From: Megamerina dolium
Taxonomy: Eukaryota > Arthropoda > Insecta > Diptera > Megamerinidae
Direction: 5' to 3'
Length of the DNA: 64,000 bases
Assembly: GCA_963854835.1 (NCBI GenBank)
Contig: OY978526.1
Location: 86,108,846-86,172,845, forward strand
The notes below the pieces were generated by a model. That model was not told the origin of the DNA. It saw nothing but the letters and a program-made list of their open reading frames with translations, and did not search any database. The number at the start of each line of letters is the position of its first letter. Position 1 is the first letter of the stretch. Made by a program: the position numbers and the translations under genes. This document shows positions 55,801-64,000 of the stretch, in pieces.

Positions 55801-58151
55801 TCGTAGTCTCTTCCGTAGCACTTTTTCCAATTGGTTCATTTTGCATGCGACAAATCTCACGAAGTTTCTGTTCAAATAATTGCTCCTTCCGTTGAAGCTC
55901 CTTCTCCCGATCTTCTAGGGGTTCGGATATTCCCTTATCGTCGCCAATTAAAATATTTTCACGTTCCTTTCGCAATTCGCTTATAGAATCAAGTACATTT
56001 TGCATCTTCTCACTGTTAGCAGCTGCTTCTTCATTTTCCAATTCTTTCAACAGACATTGACGCATTTCTTCTATACGAGTGAGTAGATTTTTCAGGTGTT
56101 CTGCCTTGCTTTGTTGTGATTGAGTCTTCTGCATTTCACACTGACTCAGATCATCTCGTACTTGCTTTTTCTGATCATCAACGTATCCAAGTAAAATGGA
56201 GCAACAGCTATTGGATGATGATGCATTATTTGCTTCGGTATTTTGAGGTATATCCCCGAGATTTATAGAGGTGGGTACTTGTGGTGTGGAATGTTTTTTA
56301 GATGTAGAATCTTTTTCTGTGTTCTCCACCTCTGGGCAAGTTATGATAGCTGGCCGACTTAGCAGTTCCTCAATTGCAGAAGTCATTTTTTGCTCCCTAC
56401 GTTTAGCCCTATCAGCGATGCGATAATACGAAGTTAAGTGTGTCTAAAAATATTGATCAGAAATTTCCCACATAGCTATTGAATTGCAATCACTTACATC
56501 ATTCGGTATTAGATTAGGGTTCTCTTGTGTGAGTGCATCCAATTTATTGGTAAGCTCTGTACAATCGCGCCGAATCCGCTCTCTTTCAAGAGCTTTTCGA
56601 CCACGTTCTTCTGCTCTTTTACTGGAAACATACACTTTCTTTATTAAGCTATTGACTTTTATTATGTTATACATACCGTAATTCCTCGGCCTCCTGTTCT
56701 CTTTGTTCGCGCTGTTGTCGATCAATGTTCGCCTGTTCCATGGCAGTAGGTTGACTGGGATCATGCGGTCGTATGTTTACAGAATTTACTGGTTGTGGAT
56801 ATTCCTTAGCAAATTTATTGTTATAATCGTAAAATTGCACTCGTCCAGAGCTTCCACTAGCACTTGTGGTTGTTGCGCTTTCAACAGCAGGTATTGTACC
56901 ACAAAATGTAGTGACGTCAGATGATGTAGTAGTTGTAGTACTTTTACGAGGCGATTTCGCAGATGTTACATTCGTGGATGTAGGTTTAGGAACATGTTCA
57001 TTATCTACGTTTGAATGCAGTCGTGGTGTTGACTTTGCTGCACTTTCCCTCGGTGTATTGTTCTTCTTTTGTAGTAAATCAGAAATTTGAGTGAAATGAG
57101 GCTTGTTTTGTTTGACCTTTGTTTTCGCTTCAATCTTTGATCCCTTAGGTTTGCTGTCATCTTTAGTAGTGACCGCTGCGGCAGATGGTTTTGCAAGTTT
57201 AGCTTTTGCTTTTTGTGGTGTTTTTGTTTGATTTTCCGTCAACTTTTTATTTTTTCGAGGGCTAATGCGAACAACATGACTAAACTGACGATTATTTTGC
57301 ACATGCTTATCTTTGATTTCACAGGGTGTTGTTATTGTTACAGAGTCATTACTGGCAACTTCAACATCAAGAATTACAGCGGGCGTCTGGTGTAATGGTG
57401 GTCCCCTTATATCTGTTTGAGTACATTTAGTTGCAATATCCACATCAGTTTCTGAGCAAGAAGACACGGATGAGATATCACTATTCGATGAGGAATGTTC
57501 TTCAGATTCACTGGAACAGCAACATAAGGATTTTTCGTGAACACATATTTTGCGCTTGCTTTTTAGAGGTTTCGAATGCTTCTTATTTTCTTGATGACAT
57601 ATCACAGTGTGAGCACAAGTTCTTTTAGCTCCACAACTTTCTGGCAACGTATTTGCTTTATTCTGTTGGTTTTCTGATTTTCGGCATGATCTCCGTGCTG
57701 CAATCTGTTTTTGGAAATCTTTATATGATGCTGTTTTTTTCTTAGCTGCTCTCTGTTCATTCTCAACCTTTGCTGCATAATGTGCGCTTCCAACTTGAAA
57801 AATAGCTGATCTATAATCATGATTTTTGTGTGCCAATACATGCTCACGCCAACAATTTAATTCCTGTGCTTTAATGTTTTCTAAATTTTTAAGTTGCCTA
57901 TTCTTTTCTTCAGCTACATCATTTCGGAGTTTACGTGCAATATTATTTGCTTCTTCTCTCACCTGTAAAATTAGAAAAGGTTTATTTATGTTAATGTAAA
58001 TTCTGTGCTAGCTTGATGCACTTACTTGCAATAGCCTTTGCTTTCTTCGATCACGCTCCAGTTCTTTCTTCACATATTCAGGATCATCTAATACCGATTG
58101 CCTTGTACAATGTTTAGCGAATTTTCCATTCACTGTGATATTTACAGACAT
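52857..58151 (-). CDS. ana1: CEP295/Ana1-like centriole protein
   Basis: Six exons in frame on the minus strand: 58151-58026, 57962-56677, 56621-56498, 56443-54046, 53987-53359, 53279-52857, giving 1661 aa (Drosophila Ana1 about 1730). The N-terminus reads DPEYVKKELERDRRKQRLLQ, then VREEANNIARKLRNDV and NRQLKNLENIKAQE, the pattern of the CEP295 N-terminal block (RLLQVREQ..IA..IREDI..RRNQQ). The rest is Ser/Lys-rich with predicted coiled coils (around residues 600-680: RIEEMRQCLLKELENEE and DREKELQRKEQLFEQKLREI; ELTELINKVREEKQRLLE further on). Ana1 is required for centriole-to-centrosome conversion and length. Identification rests on N-terminus, length and architecture. Convergent with the ABCC gene, stop codons 562 bp apart. 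Confidence 0.78.
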
Positions 58152-58539
58152 TTCTAATGTAACATTTCCATTTCTCTAATTATTCAGATTCCTCAGACAA
58201 AAAAAAAATTAAAATTTTAACGTTTCGAAAATTGTTTAAGCAATACGAGCAGTACCAACAAAAATGACATTTATAACAGACACAGGGTTGCTAATTTGTG
58301 CAACCACTGTTTGTTGTGTAACGTTAAGAATGACGCAATTCATAAAACGTATTCAATCGAAAACAAACTGGATAACGTAAACAATAAAATAAAATAAACC
58401 ATTTGGAAGGTTAAACTGTAATTTAAAAAAATTGACATTGCACATTGATAATAGTGTAATGACACATGAATGTAATACTAGCACTGCATCTATGTAAATT
58501 GAATCTTAACGTATAATATCGTCGGTGTCTGTTGATATT

Positions 58540-59040
58540 AGAGTTCTACAATATGTTACGATATATGACCATATATATTTGACTTTATTACGATACTTAC
58601 CTGATGAAATTCAAATGGGGAATTTTTTGGGATTATTTCTTTTACTTTATCGTATCTTTAATTCGATTTTAAAACGAAATATCACCACTGACGGTTAATT
58701 TATCAGGCATATGCACGTCCACTACGCATCGCAATCGTAATGTTTCTAATCTATTACACATTATTAAGTATTGAAAAGTCGTTATTCGATTACATGGATA
58801 CTAAAGTTTTACGAAAGTTCTACGATACGTTACGATATTTGACCATATTTGTTTGACTTTACTACGGTACTTGCCTGATGAAATTCAAATGGGGGAATTT
58901 TTTGGGATTATTTCTTTTACTTTATCGTATCTTTAATTCGATTTTAAATTGAAATTTCACCACTGACGGTTAATTTATGAAGCATATGCACGTCAACTAC
59001 TCATCACAATCGTAATGTTATTCGATTACATGGATACGAA
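58540..59040. repeat. Tandem duplication, ~274-bp period
   Basis: Landmarks CTGATGAAATTCAAATGGGG (58601 and 58875), TTTTGGGATTATTTCTTTTA, TTTATCGTATCTTTAATTCG and CACCACTGACGGTTAATTTA recur in the same order with about 90% identity. The second copy lacks about 40 bp present near 58740-58780. No coding capacity. It lies about 400 bp upstream of the ana1 start codon. Confidence 0.85.
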
Positions 59041-59348
59041 TTTTGAAAATTCAGTATTGAAATTGCAGGAAAGGATTTATGTGATTTCATTTATTTTCGT
59101 TACTGGTACCGCTGTAAAAACATTTTTAACTAAAATTTAATTTTAAACTAAATTCCTTTTTTGAATTTATTTAATTAAGAGTTTGTAGTAGGTATTTATA
59201 CATTTATATTTTATCGGTAAAAAAAAAAAAAAATATCTTTACACTAATATGATAATATTGTCCGCTTCATAGGCTAATTTTGAATGAAGAAAAACGTATG
59301 TAAAAATTGCAGATCTGCACATTGAGTGCAGATCTGCAATGAGTAATT
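59041..59348. other. Intergenic DNA with a paired palindrome
   Basis: TGCAGATCTGCA occurs twice in close succession (about 59310-59340), each copy itself palindromic. The rest is AT-rich. Confidence 0.4.
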
Positions 59349-60660
59349 TTTATACCCTGCATAATGCAATATGCATGGTATATTCATTTCGGTCAGATGT
59401 TTGTGTCCACTTGAAGGAATCTCCGGAGATATAGACATGGATATATATTCGTGATCAGCGTCGATTAAATTTTCGATTTAACGATGTCCGTCCGTCCGTC
59501 CGTCCGTCCGTCTGTCTGTCACCTGGCTGGTTCGCACGATAACTTGAGTAAATATTGAGCTATTTCGATGAAATTTGGCATAAGTAATCTATGATCCAAG
59601 GGTACGGAGGGGATTGATATTGGACATGATCGGTCAATAACCACGCCCACACCAAGCATTCAAAGCGACTAACCTCGAAATTTTCAAAATCTTTAACTTG
59701 CTATAACTCACACAATATACCACTTGGGACAACAATATTTGGCACATACACTTATATTATACTACTATATAACCTCACCAAAAGTGGATGAGCCACGCCT
59801 ACTTTCTAGCGTAGCTCCCATACAAAGTGTCTGTACTTCTTTTAAATTGAAACTGCTGTAACTTCTACAATCTTCTGTCTAGAATAACCATAATTGACAC
59901 AATTGACACATGGCAGAAAATCAATGTGCCATGCCCACTCCTTTTTGGGTCTCCCATACAAAGTTGCGGAAATTAAAAAAAATGTTACCGGTTATAACTT
60001 GCTAACTATTCAGCGTAGAATAACGAGATTTAAGGTGTGGATTAGTATTGTACGAGCAACTAGGCTCACAGAAAATGGGCGCACCACGCCCAGTGTTTAT
60101 CGTAGCCCCCATACAAATTTTAAATTGAAACAGCTGTAACTTAGGCAATCTTATGTCTACAATAACCATAATTGACACTTAAATTAATATCGTAGTCGGA
60201 AATAATCTGGCGAAAAATCAGCGTACCACGCCCACTTCTTATTGGGGCTCCCATACAAAGTTGAGGAAATTAAACAAAAATGTTAACCACCATAACTTAG
60301 AAACTATTCAACGTAGGACACCAAATTTAAGGTGTGGGTTAACATTGAAAAATTAATTGGATTTACTAGAAAGTGGTAAGCCACGCCCATTTTTTATATA
60401 GCTCCCATACTAAGCCTCGGAATTATCTTAAAATCCTTTTACTTCGTCAAAGTCAACCATATTTCGGGTGTAAATTAGTAGTATATGCAAAAATTGTTTC
60501 TCGAAAAGTGGAAATAAAAGAAAAGTTGGATATTCGAGTGAACTTTTTATATATAAATCTACATATGCAGGGTATAGTTTGGTCGGCCCCAGCCGACTGT
60601 AAGGAGATTTTTATATATAATATAGGTCCAATACGGGTCGGACCGACTGTAACTCCAATT
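59349..60660 (+). mobile_element. mini-me/DINE-1-like element with (GTCY)n tract and 3' hairpin
   Basis: It begins at TTTTATACCCTGCATAATGC and carries a (GTCC/GTCT)n tract at 59485-59520, the hallmark of dipteran mini-me and DINE-1/helentron-associated elements. Diverged internal units repeat words such as CCACGCCCAC and GCTCCCATACAAAG (59815, 59948, 60110, 60250, 60405). Near the end ATGCAGGGTATA mirrors the start word, followed by a perfect hairpin GTCGGC-CCCA-GCCGAC (60582-60597) and a second one, GTCGG-A-CCGAC (about 60638-60648). No ORF of interest. The exact ends are uncertain. Confidence 0.65.
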
Positions 60661-60959
60661 TTTATTCATTCATTCAAACACTCGAGTTTATAGGGACAAT
60701 GTTATGCCTCAGGTCTGATGTTTTCAATGCAAAATGAAAATGAAAGTGCATCAGTATGCCATTAACAGTCACGACATTGTTGACAGTGATTTCAATTATT
60801 GAAAAGGATTGAGTCATTTTGATGATAGAATAATTAAGTATTCATTGAATTTTATTCTTCTTCACCATCTTAAACTAGTGGGTGGTTACAAGAGATTTCC
60901 AATATGATCGTGGTGATTGCTGTAGCGAATAATCGAGGCTCAATGGTGCAGAAGAAGCT

Positions 60960-61285
60960 ATGGTAAATGTGTGCATGATATTATATAATTTATTTGTTCT
61001 TGTTGACGTAGTAAGTTATTGAAAAATCGACCTAAATGTGCCATAACTGATTTTCCTATTTCAACCCTCACATCTGGTGCTGAAGCAAGTACACGTGACA
61101 CCTCATTAACCGCATTCATGTATAAGTGTTTCTAAGATTTTTTTTATTGGGAGCGTATAAATGCCACTGTTGACATTAACATGTCAACTCTCGAAGGATG
61201 CGGTCATCACCTTGAAAATCGGTTACTAAGTGTTTAAGCGTAGCTATGCGTGCCGTGAATCGTTGACGTTTCAATAGCTATAAGT
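60960..61285 (-). pseudogene. Decayed E(spl)-type bHLH-Orange gene relic
   Basis: On the minus strand the reading from 61120 down gives [18 protein letters not shown], then [20 protein letters not shown], which lines up with the Orange domain of the neighbouring m7 ([18 protein letters not shown] and [17 protein letters not shown]). Upstream, 61277-61200 gives LLKRQRFTARIATLKHLVTD, resembling the basic region/helix 1 ([20 protein letters not shown]). In another frame, VDMLMSTVAFIRSQ (about 61191-61150) resembles helix 2 ([14 protein letters not shown]). At least two frameshifts and several stops separate these blocks, and no WRPW is seen. The relic is 1.1 kb beyond the m7 stop, in the same orientation. 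Confidence 0.8.
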
Positions 61286-62250
61286 TTAAAATTTATATTA
61301 TTATGGATTCAAAAATATTTGTTATTTCGTTTCATTTAGTAGTTCACGATCTGGCTGTAGCAGCAAGTCTGATACCGTTGCATAGCATAATTCGTCCTTA
61401 TATAATAATATACTAATCGAACGTTATCCACCCTGCATGTACGTATTTGACATATGAGGCGGATTGTCTCTCATATTGTAGCTTCTCTGTTTCTTATTAT
61501 GTTCCGCACAGCTGTGCTACAGAAAATGAGAACAAGAACACTTGGCACTTCAAACGAACGGAGTACCGTATGGCTCGTGGCCGTGGGAACCGATCCGAAA
61601 GTAAAATTCACACAGTGTTTTTTATTCTATAGTAATATAGTAGCCACATGCTCATCTTAAGGGATAATTATTAATTTTGCAGCTGTCGTTTTGTTATTCT
61701 TACTTCAAACATTTAAGTATACTATTCTCAGCTCTATATGCTTATTGTATGCATTATTCTGAGTTTCCTCTCTTTTTGTGCATTTGTTTAAAATCTGAAT
61801 TGTTAGCGCACTTGGCTGTTTGCAGTTTTCCACTTGAATGACATTCATTCTCAGTTTTATAACTTACACCTACATTCATACATATGTTCTTATAATATAC
61901 AGCGAAAATTACAATAAGATTTTGTATTGTTTTTACCCGTGTCGATATTTGACTTATGATGATTATGTGTGACACTTGTGGAAAAGAATTCATATTACTT
62001 GTGCTTTATGATTTTTCTATCGCGTGGATAACGAGAGACTAATTAGTATGTCGATATTAATTGAATAGTAAGAATCAATTTGGAATTATGTGATTTGCCT
62101 ATTAAATTCACTTTCAAATTCGTTAAAAAATTAAATAATATTCAGTTGGTAATTATTTTTTATGATTATGTATTTGTAAATGTTATGTTATCTTATTCTA
62201 ATGAAACAAGTGATTGTAAGCTCATTTGAGTTTGTTCTACTTATTTTGTA
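61286..62250. other. Intergenic DNA and distal m7 3' flank
   Basis: AT-rich; no other gene supported. Overlapping + strand ORFs at 61447-61660 have no family words. Confidence 0.4.
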
Positions 62251-62269
62251 TAAAGCTTTCCCTATCACA
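62251..62269 (-). promoter_or_regulatory. Brd box and K box in the m7 3' UTR
   Basis: TAAAGCT at 62251-62257 is AGCTTTA on the minus strand (Brd box). ATCACA at 62264-62269 is TGTGAT on the minus strand (K box). Both are known 3' UTR elements of Brd- and E(spl)-complex genes that mediate negative control by microRNA seeds. They lie about 120-135 nt after the m7 stop and only six bases apart. Confidence 0.65.
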
Positions 62270-62386
62270 GAAGTTATATTTAATATATTAACAAATTTAT
62301 ATATGAATCTATGTATGTATGTATGTATGTATATAACAAAATTGAGATAAACAAATGTGTGCCGATATTACACTCAGCGTCCGATA

Positions 62387-62974
62387 TTACCACGGTCTCC
62401 ATACCGGAGTAGCAGTCTGTAAGAGTCCTTTATGGAGGAGTCCAGGAGAAGAACGTGAACAATCACTATCACTGGCGTAGCCACTGGAAATTGGACTATA
62501 TAGAGCAGGAACTGAATGCGAATTGTTGGCGATGGTGCTGCAATTAACGGCCAAAGGAATGTTGACGGCAGTGTTTACTTCACGAGCACTCTCCAATTGA
62601 TTCAGGCGTAAACCCAAGTGTGTCATTAATTTGGTACCAAGCGAAATGTCCACATTCGGTAAGGAGGCCAAACAACGTGACACCTCATTCGCTGCATGAA
62701 TGTACCCAGACCGGAAACTAGGTTGAGCGCCATTAGTGCGTTGCAAGTGTTTTCCTTCTTTAACTTTTGTTAGATATTGCACAGTTGACTCCAAGATGTC
62801 AGCTTTTTCCAATTTGATGCTTGTATCGCCGCTTTGTTGCTGCAAGAAGCCGGCCATTAAATCTTTGAGATCATCGAGACATTTGTTGATGCGTGCTCGA
62901 CGTTTCCGCTCCAACAGCGGTTTCATTACTTTACGATACTGATAAGTTTTAGACATTTCGTATTTTGTTGCCAT
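62387..62974 (-). CDS. E(spl)m7-HLH: Enhancer of split m7-type bHLH-Orange repressor
   Basis: Intronless 195-aa ORF, as usual for E(spl) bHLH genes. The N-terminus [20 protein letters not shown] matches Drosophila m7. bHLH domain at about residues 15-73 with the repressor-type proline in the basic region ([20 protein letters not shown]) and helix 2 [14 protein letters not shown]. Orange domain at about 87-122 ([20 protein letters not shown]). C-terminal [11 protein letters not shown] is also m7-like, and it ends in WRPW, the Groucho-binding tetrapeptide. These proteins are direct Notch/Su(H) targets that repress proneural genes. The upstream TATA box, Su(H) pair and E-box fit that mode of control. 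The start is the only Met preceding the conserved N-terminus. Confidence 0.95.
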   Translation of the reverse strand: MATKYEMSKTYQYRKVMKPLLERKRRARINKCLDDLKDLMAGFLQQQSGDTSIKLEKADILESTVQYLTKVKEGKHLQRTNGAQPSFRSGYIHAANEVSRCLASLPNVDISLGTKLMTHLGLRLNQLESAREVNTAVNIPLAVNCSTIANNSHSVPALYSPISSGYASDSDCSRSSPGLLHKGLLQTATPVWRPW

Positions 62975-63109
62975 CGCTCGCTAGATTCGATGATATTCTT
63001 ATGTATATAGACGTGTATGGATGTAGTTGAACTTTGTTGCGCAATATTAACCGTTGCTAACCGTTGCAGTTCTGAACAGAGAATGATTTCTAAGTCGATG
63101 TGTATCATC

Positions 63110-63117
63110 CTTATATA
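63110..63117 (-). promoter_or_regulatory. TATA box of E(spl)m7
   Basis: TATATAAG on the minus strand, about 136 nt upstream of the start codon, implying a 5' UTR of roughly 105-110 nt. Confidence 0.75.
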
Positions 63118-63250
63118 CCTACACGTGTCCTGAATTTTTACTCGTGCTCAACGCACGCTCATTTATGAGCATTAAAAACCAAAGAGTACAGAGAATCGAA
63201 CGTGACTGGTGAACGAACGGCAACCACCACCATCAGCAACAGCAACAACA

Positions 63251-63258
63251 ACACCTGC
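63251..63258 (-). promoter_or_regulatory. Proneural E-box (class A) upstream of m7
   Basis: ACACCTGC on the + strand is GCAGGTGT on the minus strand and fits GCAGSTGK, the site bound by Achaete/Scute-Daughterless dimers. It lies about 140 bp upstream of the TATA box, between it and the Su(H) pair. Confidence 0.6.
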
Positions 63259-63583
63259 ATGACAAGTTATAGAGATCCTACTAAGGCGGCGGTGGCGGTG
63301 GTAGTGCTGCACTTTCCGCTTAAGTGTGATCATCATCATGTGGTGGTGGTTTTTCTTGTTGTCGCTGCAAACAAGTCTCTTGTATAGGGGATGTTGTTGT
63401 TTGTACATAGTATTTGAGGATAATACTTAGTTGTGATGGCAATGGTAGTGGTAGTGGTGGTGGTAGTTGTTGTTCTTGTTGTTGTTGCTGCTGCTGTTGT
63501 TTACGAAGACCAGGTAATGAAATAATAGCCTGCTTGCTTGCCACAAGCTGCCGTTTTTACTGCTCTTATTGCTTTGACGATAT

Positions 63584-63616
63584 CGTGGGAAACACTTTGC
63601 TAGTAAGTTTCCCACA
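63584..63616. promoter_or_regulatory. Inverted Su(H) paired site (SPS) upstream of m7
   Basis: CGTGGGAA (63584-63591) and TTCCCACA (63609-63616) are high-affinity Su(H)/CSL sites in head-to-head inversion, separated by 17 bp. This matches the spacing and orientation of the SPS element of Notch-responsive E(spl) genes. It lies about 610 bp upstream of the m7 start codon. Confidence 0.85.
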
Positions 63617-63617
63617 A

Positions 63618-63851
63618 GATTTTTCTCGTTTGTTTCAGTCATTGTCGTCCGTGTTATTATTGTCAGCACTCATCCTTGTACAGGATTGATAGCAATGGTG
63701 CACAGTGGACACTGTTTGATGAATAAATACGAAATATTTAAGTATATTTATGATTTAGTTTAAATAAAGTACGAGTGTGAAATTATTGTAATTGTTATTG
63801 AATTATGTACCTCAAAACGTCATCGGAAGAACATAAAAATAAATAAATAAA
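63618..63851. other. Distal upstream region of m7
   Basis: AT-rich, no further clear site or gene. The neighbouring 63180-63560 stretch holds CAA/GTT-type triplet runs (near 63230-63250 and 63460-63500) and only chance ORFs. Confidence 0.35.
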
Positions 63852-64000
63852 TATATGGCACTTAAAGCCCTGAAGGGCTCTTTGGTCGATCTTCTCTTCC
63901 ATTACTGTTTTGTGTGTTAAATTTTGGACAGTATTGGAAGGGACCTACTTATTTTAGCCGGTTCCGAACGGCAGAACTCTTGTGACATCACTTTTTTCAG
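63852..64000 (-). mobile_element. SINE copy running off the window end
   Basis: Minus-strand copy with the 3' hairpin AGCCC-tga-AGGGCT near 63867-63881 and the core word CCGGTTCCGAACGGCAGAAC. The tRNA-like head, if present, lies beyond the window. Confidence 0.8.

Noticed and set aside
60885..60960. Decayed WRPW motif (YWKSL) downstream of the E(spl) relic
   Set aside because: Only one tryptophan agrees and it lies beyond a stop; too weak to claim.
63172..63689. Gln/Cys/His-rich ORFs upstream of m7
   Set aside because: They are readings of CAA/GTT-type triplet repeats in several frames and overlap the regulatory region.

Overview
The window is nuclear DNA from an insect, almost certainly a higher (cyclorrhaphan) fly. 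The genes have short introns of about 60-75 nt with GT/AG borders. They include orthologues of fly genes such as shadow (CYP315A1) and an Enhancer-of-split bHLH repressor whose N-terminus matches E(spl)m7. The intergenic DNA is AT-rich and full of decayed mariner/Tc1 elements, MITEs, SINEs and non-LTR fragments. The species cannot be read from the sequence; a tephritid-like fly is only a guess.

Layout. 1-14.8 kb is a gene-poor repeat graveyard: a MITE, several mariner fossils, two other Tc1/mariner-superfamily relics, LINE fragments and two tRNA-derived SINEs, plus two apparently intact tRNA genes, Pro(TGG) and Ala(AGC). 14.86-23.3 kb (+) carries the 3' part of a ZNF106-like WD-repeat gene. 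24.0-25.2 kb (-) is a complete TMEM192-like gene. 27.4-30.2 kb (+) is a complete SMPD4-like (neutral sphingomyelinase 3 family) gene. 30.3-34.2 kb (-) is shadow/CYP315A1, the mitochondrial ecdysteroid C2-hydroxylase; its 3' end meets the SMPD4 3' end with only 84 bp between stop codons. 35.2-35.7 kb (-) is an unrecognised 158-aa ORF. 36-45 kb is AT-rich and gene-poor, with several TIR elements. 45.3-52.3 kb (+) is a 13-exon ABCC (MRP4-type) transporter. 52.9-58.2 kb (-) is a 6-exon CEP295/Ana1-like centriole gene. 58.5-64 kb holds a tandem duplication, a (GTCY)n-bearing mini-me/DINE-1-like element, a decayed E(spl)-type bHLH-Orange relic, and an intact single-exon E(spl)m7 with TATA box, an inverted Su(H) paired site, a proneural E-box and Brd/K-box 3'UTR motifs.

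The genes belong to unrelated pathways (ecdysone synthesis, Notch response, sphingolipid turnover, lysosomal membrane, xenobiotic export, centriole assembly). What links much of the window is transposon activity. Three introns fall back to 61-66 nt when one precisely delimited transposon and its target duplication are subtracted, and one SINE family is present in about five copies. The most unusual items are the E(spl) relic downstream of m7, the SINE family with a 3' hairpin, and the duplicated intron/acceptor sequence in shadow.
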